60,181 nucleotides of DNA, taken from contig CANGME010000011.1 in NCBI GenBank assembly GCA_947455145.1, positions 1 through 60,181 of the forward strand, read 5' to 3'. The position numbers were made by a program, and so were the translations under genes. The stretch's first letter is position 1. Each line of letters opens with the position of its first letter. Below the pieces are notes generated by a model. The model was not told the origin of the DNA. It worked only from the letters and a program-made list of their open reading frames with translations, and did no database searches. The stretch is from Comamonadaceae bacterium. GTDB lineage: Bacteria; Pseudomonadota; Gammaproteobacteria; Burkholderiales; Burkholderiaceae_C. Shown here one piece after another: positions 40,002 through 49,452 of this stretch.

Positions 40002-41468
40002 ATGGGAAAAATTACCGGCTTCATGGAGTTTGAGCGCGTCGAGGAGGGCTACAAGCCCGTGCCTGAACGTCTGAAAACCTACAAAGAATTTGTCATCGGG
40101 TTGGACGATGCGCAGGCCAAGCAGCAGTCCGCACGCTGCATGGACTGCGGCACACCGTTTTGCAACAGCGGCTGCCCCGTCAACAACATCATTCCCGACT
40201 TCAACGACATGGTTTTCCGTGCCGACTGGAAAGACGCGATTGACACTCTGCACAGCACCAACAACTTCCCCGAGTTCACGGGCCGCATTTGCCCCGCACC
40301 TTGCGAGGCGGCGTGCACGCTCAATGTCAACGACGCTGCGGTGGGCATCAAGTCGATTGAGCACGCCATCATCGACCGCGCTTGGCATGAGGGCTGGGTC
40401 GTGCCTCAACCGGCCGCGCACAAGACTGGGAGACGAGTCGCCGTGGTGGGCTCTGGCCCCGCAGGCATGGCCGCTGCGCAGCAGTTGGCGCGCGCCGGTC
40501 ACGATGTGACGCTGTTTGAGAAAAATGACCGCGTAGGTGGTCTGCTGCGTTACGGGATTCCTGATTTCAAGATGGAGAAGTCACACATTGACCGCCGCGT
40601 GGATCAGCTCAAGGCCGAAGGCGTGACCATCCGCACCAGCGTGTTGATTGGCGAATTCCCCGCCGACAGCAAAGTCACCAACTGGGCCAAAGAAACCATC
40701 TCTGCCACCCAGTTGAAAAAAGATTTTGATGCAGTTCTGCTCACCGGTGGTGCCGAGCAATCGCGTGATCTGCCTGTGCCAGGCCGTGAACTGAATGGCG
40801 TTCATTTCGCCATGGAGTTTTTGCCGCAGCAAAACAAGGTCAACGCAGGCGACAAGCTCAAAGCGCAACTGCGCGCCGACGGCAAGCATGTCATCGTGAT
40901 TGGTGGTGGTGACACCGGTTCTGACTGTGTGGGCACCAGTAACCGCCATGGCGCGGCCAGCGTGACGCAGTTTGAGGTGATGCCTCAACCGCCCGAAGAA
41001 GAAAATCGCCCCATGACCTGGCCCTACTGGCCACTCAAGCTGCGCACCAGCTCCAGCCATGAAGAAGGTTGCGTGCGCGAATTTGCCGTGTCAACCAAAG
41101 AGTTCACCGGTGAAAAAGGCAAGGTCACTGGTTTAAAGACGGTGCAGGTCGAGTTCAAAGGCGGCAAGTTGGTTGAAGTTCCCAACACCGAAAAAGAATA
41201 CAAAGCCGATCTGGTCTTGCTGGCCATGGGCTTTGTCAACCCGGTGGCCACCATGCTGGAGTCCTTTGGCATTGACAAGGATGCACGGGGCAACGCCAAG
41301 GCGAGCACTGAGGAGCAAGGCGGCTATGCCACCAATGTCCCCAAGGTCTATGCCGCAGGCGATATCCGCCGGGGGCAGAGCTTGGTGGTGTGGGCGATTC
41401 GTGAAGGTCGTCAAGCCGCCCGTGCGGTGGATGAATTCCTAATGGGCAGCAGCGAGCTGCCTCGTTGA
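40002..41468 (+). CDS. gltD: Glutamate synthase small subunit
   Basis: A 488-residue beta subunit that takes electrons from NADPH via FAD and Fe-S clusters and passes them to GltB. The N-terminal Cys motifs are [17 protein letters not shown] and [10 protein letters not shown]; the FAD site is [18 protein letters not shown] followed by [13 protein letters not shown]; the NADPH site is [13 protein letters not shown]; the C-terminal FAD motif is [14 protein letters not shown]. Complete and of normal length. A stem-loop with a short T-run follows 44 bases after the stop. Confidence 0.97.
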   Translation: MGKITGFMEFERVEEGYKPVPERLKTYKEFVIGLDDAQAKQQSARCMDCGTPFCNSGCPVNNIIPDFNDMVFRADWKDAIDTLHSTNNFPEFTGRICPAPCEAACTLNVNDAAVGIKSIEHAIIDRAWHEGWVVPQPAAHKTGRRVAVVGSGPAGMAAAQQLARAGHDVTLFEKNDRVGGLLRYGIPDFKMEKSHIDRRVDQLKAEGVTIRTSVLIGEFPADSKVTNWAKETISATQLKKDFDAVLLTGGAEQSRDLPVPGRELNGVHFAMEFLPQQNKVNAGDKLKAQLRADGKHVIVIGGGDTGSDCVGTSNRHGAASVTQFEVMPQPPEEENRPMTWPYWPLKLRTSSSHEEGCVREFAVSTKEFTGEKGKVTGLKTVQVEFKGGKLVEVPNTEKEYKADLVLLAMGFVNPVATMLESFGIDKDARGNAKASTEEQGGYATNVPKVYAAGDIRRGQSLVVWAIREGRQAARAVDEFLMGSSELPR

Positions 41469-41511
41469 TTCAGACCTTCGTGCTACGGGTATCCCCCAAT
41501 CCCTTATGATG

Positions 41512-41537
41512 CAAAAGCCGGGCATTTCCGGCTTTTG
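41512..41537 (+). terminator. Terminator-like hairpin after gltD
   Basis: CAAAAGCCGG / CCGGCTTTTG form a perfect 10-bp stem with a six-base loop (GCATTT). The T-run is short (TTTT inside the stem, then TTGACATTTAT), so termination may be partial. It lies seven bases before the mlaF ATG, so it separates gltBD from the mla operon and may also affect mlaF initiation. Confidence 0.6.
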
Positions 41538-41543
41538 ACATTT

Positions 41544-42386
41544 ATGGACGCATCCACTTCATCATCCTTCATCGAATTGCGCAAGCTGACCTTTGGGTAT
41601 GGGGCGCGTGTCATTCTGGACGACATCAACTTGAGCGTTCCGCGCGGCAAGGTCACGGCGCTGATGGGTGCATCCGGCGGTGGAAAGACAACTATTCTGC
41701 GTTTGATTGGTGGCCAAATTCGAGCTCAGTCCGGGCAGTTGATGTTTGACGGCCAGGATGTGACGCCGATGAATGCGAGCCAGCTCTACGCCGCACGGCG
41801 ACGCATGGGAATGTTGTTTCAATTCGGTGCTTTGTTTGCGGACATGAACGTGTTTGAGAACGTGGCCTTCCCGCTGCGCGAGCACACCGATCTGCCCGAG
41901 CCCTTGATTCGCGACATCGTGCTGATGAAACTCAATGCTGTGGGCCTGCGTGGTGCGCGCGGGCTCAAGCCCAGTGAGGTGTCGGGAGGTATGGCGCGAC
42001 GCATCGCCTTGGCCCGTGCCATGGCTTTGGATCCGGAGTTGATGATGTATGACGAGCCTTTTTCAGGCCTCGACCCCATCTCTTTGGGCACAGCAGCGCG
42101 GCTGATTCGCAACCTGAACGACACCATGGGGTTGACCAGCATTTTTGTGTCCCATGAGGTTAAACAGACCTTCGAGATTGCCGACCACATTATCATTTTG
42201 GCCAATGGAAAAGTCGCCACTCAGGGCACGCCTGACGAGGTGATGCATAGCGCTGATCCGCTGGTGCACCAGTATGTGAACGCCTTGCCAGATGGGCCGG
42301 TGCCGTTTCATTACCCTGGTAAGTCAGTGGACGAAGATTTTGGTCTGGGTCGTCCATCGTCACAGCGACCGGGAGCTTCGTCATGA
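41544..42386 (+). CDS. mlaF: Phospholipid transport ATP-binding protein MlaF
   Basis: About 280 residues, the ATPase of the Mla transporter that moves phospholipids between outer and inner membranes to keep lipid asymmetry. Walker [10 protein letters not shown], signature VSGGMARR, Walker B LMMYDEP and the switch [13 protein letters not shown] are all present. The start at ATG 41544 is preferred over a TTG at 41535 that would lie inside the upstream hairpin. The stop overlaps mlaE in ATGA. First gene of mlaFEDACB. Confidence 0.95.
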   Translation: MDASTSSSFIELRKLTFGYGARVILDDINLSVPRGKVTALMGASGGGKTTILRLIGGQIRAQSGQLMFDGQDVTPMNASQLYAARRRMGMLFQFGALFADMNVFENVAFPLREHTDLPEPLIRDIVLMKLNAVGLRGARGLKPSEVSGGMARRIALARAMALDPELMMYDEPFSGLDPISLGTAARLIRNLNDTMGLTSIFVSHEVKQTFEIADHIIILANGKVATQGTPDEVMHSADPLVHQYVNALPDGPVPFHYPGKSVDEDFGLGRPSSQRPGASS

Positions 42387-43165
42387 GTTGGTACACACCG
42401 TCTAACATTGGCTTTGCCACCCGCAGCAAACTGGCGGATCTCGGTTTGGGGGCTAGATTGTTCGCGCGGCTGTTGCTCAGCTTCGGAGCGAGCTTTCGGC
42501 GCTTTGGCTTGATACGTGACCAGATTCACTTTCTGGGCAATTACTCGCTGGCGATCATTTCCGTATCGGGCTTGTTTGTCGGTTTTGTGTTCGGTTTACA
42601 GGGTTACTACACCTTGCAGCGTTATGGTTCCTCCGAGGCTTTGGGTTTATTGGTCACCTTGAGTCTGGTGCGTGAACTGGGGCCGGTGGTGACGGCCTTA
42701 TTGTTTGCCGGGCGTGCTGGCACGTCCCTGACGGCCGAGATCGGTTTGATGAAAGCGGGCGAGCAGCTTAGTGCCATGGAGATGATGGCCGTTGACCCGG
42801 TGCAGCGGATTCTGGCCCCACGCTTTTGGGCGGGTGTCATCACCATGCCTTTGTTGGCGGCGGTGTTCAGCGCCATGGGCATCATTGGCGGCTGGGTGGT
42901 GGGCGTACTCATGATCGGCGTGGATGGCGGAGCATTTTGGAGCCAGATTCAGGGCGGCGTGGACGTCTGGAAAGATGTGGGCAACGGCATTGTCAAAAGC
43001 TTGGTGTTTGGCTTCACCGTGACCTTCTTGGCCCTGCTGCAAGGATTTGAAGCCCAAGCCACACCCGAAGGTGTGTCTCGGGCTACTACCCGTACGGTGG
43101 TGGTGTCCTCCCTGTCGGTGTTGGGTCTGGATTTCATCCTGACGGCCATGATGTTTACGATTTAA
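42383..43165 (+). CDS. mlaE: Phospholipid transport permease MlaE
   Basis: A 260-residue membrane permease of the MlaE family with about five helices. Hallmarks are [20 protein letters not shown], the [21 protein letters not shown] coupling segment cut here at 20 residues (E-I-G through V-D-P), and [15 protein letters not shown]. It forms the inner-membrane core with MlaF, MlaD and MlaB. Start overlaps mlaF. Confidence 0.95.
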   Translation: MSWYTPSNIGFATRSKLADLGLGARLFARLLLSFGASFRRFGLIRDQIHFLGNYSLAIISVSGLFVGFVFGLQGYYTLQRYGSSEALGLLVTLSLVRELGPVVTALLFAGRAGTSLTAEIGLMKAGEQLSAMEMMAVDPVQRILAPRFWAGVITMPLLAAVFSAMGIIGGWVVGVLMIGVDGGAFWSQIQGGVDVWKDVGNGIVKSLVFGFTVTFLALLQGFEAQATPEGVSRATTRTVVVSSLSVLGLDFILTAMMFTI

Positions 43166-43176
43166 AAGGAAGAGTG

Positions 43177-43671
43177 ATGCAACGCTCAAAAAATGATGTG
43201 TGGGTGGGCCTGTTTGTCCTGATCGGTGGCGCGGCCATTTTGTTCCTGGCATTGCAAGCGGCGAATTTGCTGAACTTGAATTTTCAGTCCACTTACCGGG
43301 TGGAGGCTCGCTTTGACAATGTCGGTGGTCTCAAACCCAAGGGTGCAGTCCGCAGCGGTGGTGTGGTGGTCGGGCGTGTTGAATCGCTCTCGTTTGATGA
43401 CAAAACATTCCAGGCCAAGGTGGTCTTAAGCCTTGAGAGTCGTTACGTTTTTCCTAAAGACAGCTCCTTGAAAATCCTCACCAGTGGTCTCTTAGGAGAG
43501 CAGTACATTGGTATAGAGGCAGGTGCTGAAGAAAAGTCATTGGTCGCGGGTGACACCATCAGCAGCACTCAGTCTGCTGTGGTGCTGGAAAACCTGATCA
43601 GCCAGTTTCTTTACAGCAATGCTGCAGACGGTAAGAAACCTGCAACAGCCAGTGACAGGGGGGGGAAATGA
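43177..43671 (+). CDS. mlaD: Phospholipid-binding protein MlaD
   Basis: About 164 residues with one N-terminal helix (VGLFVLIGGAAILFLALQ) and a periplasmic MCE domain (YRVEARFDNVGGLKPKGAVR; GVVVGRVESLSFDD; LLGEQYIGIEAG). MlaD hexamers form the lipid channel atop MlaFE. A Shine-Dalgarno (AAAGGAAGAG) fits ATG 43177; GTG 43174 would add one residue. Stop overlaps mlaA. Confidence 0.94.
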   Translation: MQRSKNDVWVGLFVLIGGAAILFLALQAANLLNLNFQSTYRVEARFDNVGGLKPKGAVRSGGVVVGRVESLSFDDKTFQAKVVLSLESRYVFPKDSSLKILTSGLLGEQYIGIEAGAEEKSLVAGDTISSTQSAVVLENLISQFLYSNAADGKKPATASDRGGK

Positions 43672-44444
43672 AAACAATTTATTTTGCAGGCTATGGGTTT
43701 TCATCGTTCAAGATCAACCGTCTGTACCTGTTCGCCCTGCTGATCTGTTTGGGGCTTACAGGCTGTGCCACCGGGCCCAGTGCCAATTCGGCCGATCCGC
43801 TGGAGCCGTTTAACCGCAGCATGTACAAGTTCAATGATGCGGTGGATCAAGCCGTTCTAAAGCCCGTGGCCACGGCTTATCAGGATGTGACGCCAAAACT
43901 AGTGCGTCAGGGCATTGGCAATTTCTTCGGCAACCTTTCGGATGCGTGGTCGGTCGTTAACAGTGTTTTGCAATTAAAGGCAGAGGCTGCCGTTAGCAAT
44001 TTGATGCGGGTGAGTTTTAACACCATCTTCGGTCTTGGTGGTATTTTGGATGTCGCAACCGAGTTGAAGCTTGAGCGCCACAAAGAAGATTTTGGGCAAA
44101 CCTTGGGTCACTGGGGCGTGGGTGCAGGGCCTTACATTGTGTTACCGATTTTGGGGCCTTCCACACTGCGCGACACGGTGGCCTTGTCAGTGGACTTCAA
44201 AGGCGATGCCCTGTCACAGTTCAGTGACATACCGGTTCGCAATGCGCTATTGGCGACAAGGGTGGTGGATATTCGTGCGGGTTTCCTTAAGGCTGAATCG
44301 GTGATTAACGACGGCGCACTGGACAAGTACTCGTTCATTCGAGATGCGTTCTTGCAGCGCCGCAGAAATGCCGTTTACGATGGCAATCCACCCGACGAAG
44401 CCTCGCCCGAAGACGCCGAACCGGTTGAAACCCCAGCCAAGTAA
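43668..44444 (+). CDS. mlaA: Outer-membrane lipoprotein MlaA (VacJ)
   Basis: A 258-residue lipoprotein that, with a porin, removes phospholipids from the outer leaflet of the outer membrane. Lipobox LTGC near residue 36 after an unusually long n-region (FSSFKINRLYLFALLICLG), then DPLEPFNRSMYKFNDAVDQ, the MlaA signature, and FGQTLGHWGVGAGPYIVLP. The acidic/Pro C-terminal tail is poorly conserved. In this group mlaA sits inside the mla operon between mlaD and mlaC. Confidence 0.94.
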   Translation: MKTIYFAGYGFSSFKINRLYLFALLICLGLTGCATGPSANSADPLEPFNRSMYKFNDAVDQAVLKPVATAYQDVTPKLVRQGIGNFFGNLSDAWSVVNSVLQLKAEAAVSNLMRVSFNTIFGLGGILDVATELKLERHKEDFGQTLGHWGVGAGPYIVLPILGPSTLRDTVALSVDFKGDALSQFSDIPVRNALLATRVVDIRAGFLKAESVINDGALDKYSFIRDAFLQRRRNAVYDGNPPDEASPEDAEPVETPAK

Positions 44445-44541
44445 GTTTGAAATTGAAACTCAATGACCCAAGGGGTCAGCGAGATGGCGTGGATGAGCGT
44501 TATAGACACCATTAACTTGGTTTGAAGTGAAGGAGTTTTTT

Positions 44542-45180
44542 ATGTTCCGTCGTGTATTCAATCGTGTGTTGACTGGCCTGACCGTCAGCACTCTGGTTTT
44601 AGGGTTCAACCCTGCTTTTGCGGTCGATGAAGCCCCAGATGCCATGATCCAGCGTTTGTCCACCGATGTGCTCAGCACCATCAAGGCCGATAAGACCTTG
44701 CAGTCGGGTAATGTGGCACGTATCGTCACGTTGGTGGACAGCAAGATCATGCCGAGCGTAAATTTTCAGCGTATGACGGCCTCCGCAGTCGGCCCGAACT
44801 GGCGCAAAGCAACACCTGAGCAGCAAAAACGCCTGCAAGAGGAGTTCAAAATTTTGCTGGTGCGCACCTATGCCGGGGCCTTGTCTCAAATCAGCGATCA
44901 AGTGGTAGAGATGAAACCCTTGCGCGGTTCATCTGAAGACAAAGAGCTCATCGTGCGCTCGGAAGTCAAAGGCCGTGGCGACCCGATTCAGCTCGACTAC
45001 CGTCTGGAAAAAACACCGGGTGAAGGCGCGGGTTGGAAGATCTACAACCTGAACGTGTTGGGTGTCTGGCTGGTCGAAACCTACCGCAGCCAGTTTGCCC
45101 AGGAGATCAATGCCAGCGGCATTGACGGCCTGATCACCTCACTGTCTGATCGCAACAAAGCCAATGCCAAAAAGGGTTGA
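44542..45180 (+). CDS. mlaC: Periplasmic phospholipid shuttle MlaC
   Basis: About 212 residues. A signal peptide (FRRVFNRVLTGLTVSTLVLG, cleavage near AFA-V) and a tail-binding domain with MTASAVGPNWRKATPEQQK and GGAW-like core LEKTPGEGAGWKIYNLNVLG, then WLVETYRSQFAQEIN match MlaC. It ferries lipids across the periplasm between MlaA and MlaFEDB. The ATG at 44542 is chosen over an upstream GTG because AAGGAG sits at the right distance. A 97-base spacer after mlaA may hold a weak internal promoter. Confidence 0.94.
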   Translation: MFRRVFNRVLTGLTVSTLVLGFNPAFAVDEAPDAMIQRLSTDVLSTIKADKTLQSGNVARIVTLVDSKIMPSVNFQRMTASAVGPNWRKATPEQQKRLQEEFKILLVRTYAGALSQISDQVVEMKPLRGSSEDKELIVRSEVKGRGDPIQLDYRLEKTPGEGAGWKIYNLNVLGVWLVETYRSQFAQEINASGIDGLITSLSDRNKANAKKG

Positions 45181-45183
45181 ATC

Positions 45184-45453
45184 GTGTTTGTTTTGCCGTC
45201 TGAATTGACCCACAAGCAAGCGCGCGCTTGCTTGCAAATGCTCGTGCAGGGCCTGCGTCAACACAAAGTGCCGGAGGTGGTGGTGGACGCCAGCGCGCTA
45301 CAGCATTTTGACTCCTCCGCCTTGGCTGTGCTACTGGAATTCAGACGCGAGTGCCTCGCGATGGGCCAACGATTTTCGATTCAAGGCTTGGCCCCCAAAC
45401 TGGCCGATCTGGCCGCTCTCTACGGTATTGCCGAGCTACTGCCTGCTGCATGA
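45184..45453 (+). CDS. mlaB: STAS-domain subunit MlaB
   Basis: An 89-residue STAS protein that binds MlaF and stabilises the transporter. The conserved STAS loop is HFDSSALAVLLEFRREC. It begins at GTG 45184, three bases after the mlaC stop, with the AAAAAGG of the mlaC end as ribosome site. The short length is normal for MlaB. Confidence 0.88.
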   Translation: MFVLPSELTHKQARACLQMLVQGLRQHKVPEVVVDASALQHFDSSALAVLLEFRRECLAMGQRFSIQGLAPKLADLAALYGIAELLPAA

Positions 45454-45481
45454 GACTGACCGCATAAAATAGCGGCCTCCC

Positions 45482-46399
45482 ATGCCTGCTATCTCATTTC
45501 AATCCGTCTCCAAAAACTATCCTTCGCCACGTGGCCCCAAGGGGGCGACGTTTGCTGCGCTGGATGGTGTTAATTTCAATATCGAAGAAGGTGAATTCTT
45601 TGGCTTGCTCGGCCCTAATGGTGCGGGTAAGACGACGTTGATCAGCATCCTGGCCGGGTTGACCCGAGCCAGCGCTGGCAAGGTCGCCGTGCTGGGCAGC
45701 GACGTTCAAGTTGACTACGCCCAGGCACGCAAAAAACTGGGCGTGGTGCCGCAAGAACTGGTGTTTGACCCCTTCTTCAATGTGCGGGAAGCCCTGCGCA
45801 TCCAGTCGGGCTACTTCGGCATCAAAAACAACGACGACTGGATTGATGAGTTGCTGGACAGCCTGGGCCTAGCCGACAAGGCCAACGCCAATATGCGCCA
45901 ACTCTCAGGCGGCATGAAACGCCGCGTTTTGGTCGCACAAGCACTGGTGCACAAGCCCCCCGTCATCGTGCTCGACGAGCCTACGGCGGGTGTGGATGTG
46001 GAGTTGCGCCAAACCCTGTGGCAGTTCATTGCCAAGCTCAATAAGCAAGGTCACACCGTGCTCTTGACCACGCATTACTTGGAAGAAGCCGAAGCTTTGT
46101 GTGGCCGCATCGCCATGCTGAAAGCCGGACGAGTTGTGGCGCTGGAGCGCACCAGTGAGTTGCTCAAAGCCGCGTCTAGCCACGTGCTGCGACTCAAGCT
46201 GGATGGCGAGCTGCCCGCAGCGCTGGCTGCCAAGGCGCGTGTGACGGGGCGCTTCGTGCAGTTCCCGACCCACAATGCCGAAGAAATTGAGAGCTACCTC
46301 TCTGCGATTCGACAGGCGGGCTTGATCGCTGAGGACGTGGAAATCAGCAAGGCTGATTTGGAAGACGTATTCCTCGCCGTGATGGGGCAACAAGCATGA
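45482..46399 (+). CDS. ABC-2 type transporter ATP-binding protein (YadG-like)
   Basis: A 305-residue ABC ATPase: Walker A GPNGAGKTT, signature LSGGMKRR, Walker B VIVLDEPTAGVD, and switch TTHYLEEAEALC. It matches the YadG/CcmA branch that pairs with ABC-2 permeases. The gene follows mlaB by 28 bases and its stop overlaps the permease start. The substrate is unknown; its fixed place between mla and ibaG-murA in betaproteobacteria hints at an envelope role. Confidence 0.9.
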   Translation: MPAISFQSVSKNYPSPRGPKGATFAALDGVNFNIEEGEFFGLLGPNGAGKTTLISILAGLTRASAGKVAVLGSDVQVDYAQARKKLGVVPQELVFDPFFNVREALRIQSGYFGIKNNDDWIDELLDSLGLADKANANMRQLSGGMKRRVLVAQALVHKPPVIVLDEPTAGVDVELRQTLWQFIAKLNKQGHTVLLTTHYLEEAEALCGRIAMLKAGRVVALERTSELLKAASSHVLRLKLDGELPAALAAKARVTGRFVQFPTHNAEEIESYLSAIRQAGLIAEDVEISKADLEDVFLAVMGQQA

Positions 46400-47151
46400 C
46401 CGGTTGGCAAGCCCTGCTCTACAAAGAAACGCTGCGTTTCTGGAAAGTCGGTTTCCAAACTGTGGCTGCACCGGTGCTGACCTCGGTGTTGTACCTGCTG
46501 ATCTTCGGCCACGTGCTGGACAAACACGTCAAGGTCTATGATCAGGTGAGTTACACCGCATTTTTAGTGCCCGGCCTCATTATGATGAGCGTTTTGCAAA
46601 ACGCGTTTGCCAACAGTTCGTCTTCGCTGATTCAGAGCAAGATCATGGGCAACTTGGTGTTTTTGCTGCTCACGCCTTTGTCGCACTGGAACTGGTTTTT
46701 TGCCTATGTAGGCTCATCGGTCGCGCGCGGTTTGGTGGTGGGCAGTGGTGTATTCGCGGTGACTGCGTGGTTCACCGAGCTGAGTTTTGTGGCTCCCCTG
46801 TGGATAGTTGTGTTTGCTTTGTTGGGTGCGGCCCTGCTGGGCACACTCGGGCTGATTGCCGGTTTGTGGGCTGAGAAGTTCGACCAGCTCGCCGCCTTTC
46901 AAAACTTTGTCATCATGCCCATGACCTTTCTCAGCGGCGTGTTTTATTCCATCCACTCGTTGCCCAGTTTCTGGCAAAGCGTCAGCCACCTCAATCCGTT
47001 CTTCTACATGATCGACGGCTTTCGTTACGGGTTTTTTGGCGTCAGCGATGTGTCCCCTTGGCTCAGCTTGGGCATTGTGGGTGTAGTGCTGGCCTTGGTC
47101 TCTGCATTGGCCGTGCACTTGCTGCGCATTGGCTACAAAATTCGCGGTTAA
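46396..47151 (+). CDS. ABC-2 type transporter permease (YadH-like)
   Basis: A 251-residue membrane protein with about six helices and the ABC-2 permease pattern: FLVPGLIMMSVLQNAFANSS, a MGNLVFLLLTPLSHWNW segment, and FVIMPMTFLSGVFYSIHSLP followed by HLNPFFYMIDGFRYGFFG. It forms the membrane part of the exporter with the preceding ATPase, with which it overlaps in ATGA. Substrate unknown. Confidence 0.9.
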   Translation: MTGWQALLYKETLRFWKVGFQTVAAPVLTSVLYLLIFGHVLDKHVKVYDQVSYTAFLVPGLIMMSVLQNAFANSSSSLIQSKIMGNLVFLLLTPLSHWNWFFAYVGSSVARGLVVGSGVFAVTAWFTELSFVAPLWIVVFALLGAALLGTLGLIAGLWAEKFDQLAAFQNFVIMPMTFLSGVFYSIHSLPSFWQSVSHLNPFFYMIDGFRYGFFGVSDVSPWLSLGIVGVVLALVSALAVHLLRIGYKIRG

Positions 47152-47177
47152 TCGCTCTTTAGTTCAATTCAAAAATC

Positions 47178-47429
47178 ATGACTGCCGACGAACTTAAATC
47201 TGTCATCCAAGCCGGGCTCGCCTGCGAGCACCTTGAGCTGGAAGGTGACGGCCGCCACTGGTATGCCACGATTGTTTCAACCGAGTTTGAAGGCAAGCGC
47301 GCCATTCAACGCCACCAGCGTGTCTATGCCACCTTGGGTGCGAAAATACAAACAGACGAAGTGCATGCCCTTTCGATGAAGACGCTGACCCCGGCGGAGT
47401 GGGCTCACCAAGCGACAGCCGCTGAATAA
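47178..47429 (+). CDS. ibaG: BolA family protein IbaG
   Basis: An 83-residue BolA-like protein. The class II BolA fold is shown by LELEGDGRHWYATIVSTEFE and the conserved RHQRVYATLG, followed by VHALSMKTLTPAEW. BolA proteins bind monothiol glutaredoxins and handle Fe-S clusters. IbaG lies beside mla and murA in many proteobacteria, as here, and has been tied to acid resistance and envelope homeostasis. It probably belongs to the mla transcript. Confidence 0.88.
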   Translation: MTADELKSVIQAGLACEHLELEGDGRHWYATIVSTEFEGKRAIQRHQRVYATLGAKIQTDEVHALSMKTLTPAEWAHQATAAE

Positions 47430-47495
47430 CTTAGAAAAATGCGCCAGTCCCGTTCTGGCATTGAACTTCAGGCTTTTTGAGCCCTACTGATCTTT

Positions 47496-48785
47496 ATGGA
47501 TAAATTATTGATTCGCGGTGGCCGCCAACTCCGGGGCGAGGTACAAATTTCTGGTGCCAAGAACGCCGCCCTGCCCGAGTTGTGTGCCTGTTTGCTCACC
47601 GCCCAACCCGTCACACTGGCCAACGTGCCGCGTCTGCAAGACGTGACCACCATGCTCAAGCTGATTCGCAATATGGGTGTCAGTGCCGAATGGGGCGTAG
47701 ACGGCTCGGTGCGCGTAGATGCGGGGGCATTGAGTTCACCCGAAGCGCCCTATGAGTTGGTCAAAACCATGCGCGCTTCGGTGCTCGCTTTGGGGCCGCT
47801 GCTGGCGCGTTTTGGCGAGGCCACCGTTTCCCTGCCCGGTGGCTGTGCCATTGGCTCGCGCCCGGTAGATCAGCACATCAAAGGCCTACAGGCCATGGGG
47901 GCTGAGATTGTGGTGGAGCACGGCTACATGCTGGCCAAGCTGGCCATGGTCAACGGCACGCGGCGCAGTCGTCTGCAAGGCGCGCACATCACCACTGACA
48001 TGGTCACCGTCACGGGTACTGAGAACTTCCTCATGGCCGCAGCCCTGGCACAAGGCGAAACGGTGTTGGAAAACGCAGCGCAAGAGCCTGAAATTAGCGA
48101 CTTGGCTGAGATGCTGATCCAGATGGGCGCAAAGATTGAAGGCCATGGTAGTAGTCGCATCCACATTCAAGGCGTCGAACAGTTGAATGGCTGCACACAC
48201 CAGGTGGTGGCTGACCGCATTGAAGCCGGTACTTTTCTGTGCGCCGTGGCCGCTACTGGCGGCGATGTGGTTTTGAAGCACGGCCGGGCCGATCACTTGG
48301 GCGCGGTGATTGAGAAGCTGCGCGATGCGGGGGTCATCGTCACCGCCGTGACGGGCGGTATCCGGGTGCAATCACCCGGCCCAGCCCACCAGTATTTGAA
48401 GGCTCAGAGTTTTCGCACCACCGAGTACCCCGGCTTCCCAACCGACATGCAAGCCCAGTTCATGGTGCTCAACGCGATTGCGCAGGGCACGTCCCGCGTG
48501 ACGGAGACCATTTTTGAAAACCGCTTCATGCACGTCAACGAGCTGGTGCGTTTGGGTGCTCACATCCAGATTGACGGCAAAGTGGCGGTGATTGAAGGCG
48601 TAGCGCAGCTCTCAGGTGCGACCGTGATGGCCACCGACCTGCGCGCCTCTGCCAGCTTGGTGATTGCGGGCTTGGTGGCTGAAGGCGACACGGTGGTGGA
48701 GCGCATCTACCACCTGGATCGCGGCTACGACCAGATGGAGGCCAAACTCCAAGGCCTAGGCGCTGACATTGAAAGACTGAAATGA
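47496..48785 (+). CDS. murA: UDP-N-acetylglucosamine 1-carboxyvinyltransferase
   Basis: A 429-residue EPSP-synthase-fold enzyme that transfers enolpyruvate to UDP-GlcNAc, the first committed step of peptidoglycan synthesis. The active-site Cys117 is in [15 protein letters not shown], the fosfomycin target. [17 protein letters not shown] near residue 17, [16 protein letters not shown] and [17 protein letters not shown] are family hallmarks. The stop overlaps hisG in ATGA, so the his operon is joined to murA. Confidence 0.97.
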   Translation: MDKLLIRGGRQLRGEVQISGAKNAALPELCACLLTAQPVTLANVPRLQDVTTMLKLIRNMGVSAEWGVDGSVRVDAGALSSPEAPYELVKTMRASVLALGPLLARFGEATVSLPGGCAIGSRPVDQHIKGLQAMGAEIVVEHGYMLAKLAMVNGTRRSRLQGAHITTDMVTVTGTENFLMAAALAQGETVLENAAQEPEISDLAEMLIQMGAKIEGHGSSRIHIQGVEQLNGCTHQVVADRIEAGTFLCAVAATGGDVVLKHGRADHLGAVIEKLRDAGVIVTAVTGGIRVQSPGPAHQYLKAQSFRTTEYPGFPTDMQAQFMVLNAIAQGTSRVTETIFENRFMHVNELVRLGAHIQIDGKVAVIEGVAQLSGATVMATDLRASASLVIAGLVAEGDTVVERIYHLDRGYDQMEAKLQGLGADIERLK

Positions 48786-49447
48786 TCACACTCGCACTCT
48801 CCAAGGGTCGTATTTTTGAAGAGACCCTGCCCCTGCTCAAGGCTGCTGGCATTGAAGTGCTGGACGACCCTGAGAAAACCCGCAAACTGATTTTGGCCAC
48901 CAACCAGCCCGAGGTTCGGGTGGTGTTGGTGCGTGCGACAGACGTGCCCACCTACGTGCAGTACGGCGGTGCAGACTTGGGCATCACCGGCAAAGACACC
49001 TTGATTGAGCACGCCATGGAGTGGGGTGGCGCAGCCACCAGCGTTGGTCTGTACGAACCGCTGGATTTGCAAATTGCCAAGTGCCGCATCAGCGTGGCCG
49101 TGCGTGAAGGCTTTGACTACGCCGCCGCCGTGCGCCAGGGCGGTCGCTTGACGGTGGCCACCAAGTACGTGGCCATTGCGCGTGAATTTTTTGCCACTAA
49201 GGGTGTGCATGTGGACTTGATCAAGCTCTACGGCAGCATGGAGTTAGCCCCGCTCACCGGGTTAGCTGACGCCATCGTCGATCTGGTCTCCACCGGCAAC
49301 ACCCTCAAGGCCAACCATCTGGTGGAGGTCGAGCACATCATGGACATTAGCTCGCGTTTGGTGGTAAATCAAGCTGCGCTCAAGCTCAAGCAGGCCCCGA
49401 TTCGCCGGATCATTGACGCCTTTGCTGGGGCCCTTGCGGCTCAATAA
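48782..49447 (+). CDS. hisG: ATP phosphoribosyltransferase, short form
   Basis: A 221-residue HisG catalysing the first step of histidine synthesis (ATP plus PRPP). The sequence [32 protein letters not shown] and the PRPP motif [18 protein letters not shown] are present. It lacks the C-terminal ACT-like domain, so it is the short form that needs HisZ for activity and feedback control; hisZ is not in the window. Starts within the murA stop. Confidence 0.96.
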   Translation: MITLALSKGRIFEETLPLLKAAGIEVLDDPEKTRKLILATNQPEVRVVLVRATDVPTYVQYGGADLGITGKDTLIEHAMEWGGAATSVGLYEPLDLQIAKCRISVAVREGFDYAAAVRQGGRLTVATKYVAIAREFFATKGVHVDLIKLYGSMELAPLTGLADAIVDLVSTGNTLKANHLVEVEHIMDISSRLVVNQAALKLKQAPIRRIIDAFAGALAAQ

Positions 49448-49452
49448 TCGCT

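Noticed and set aside
44468-44485. TGACCC-AAG-GGGTCA hairpin after mlaA
   Set aside because: Six-base stem without a T-run, in the middle of an operon; possibly an mRNA-stability element but unsupported.
47440-47470. GCCAG/CTGGC stem between ibaG and murA
   Set aside because: Only five base pairs with a long loop and no T-run; too weak to call.
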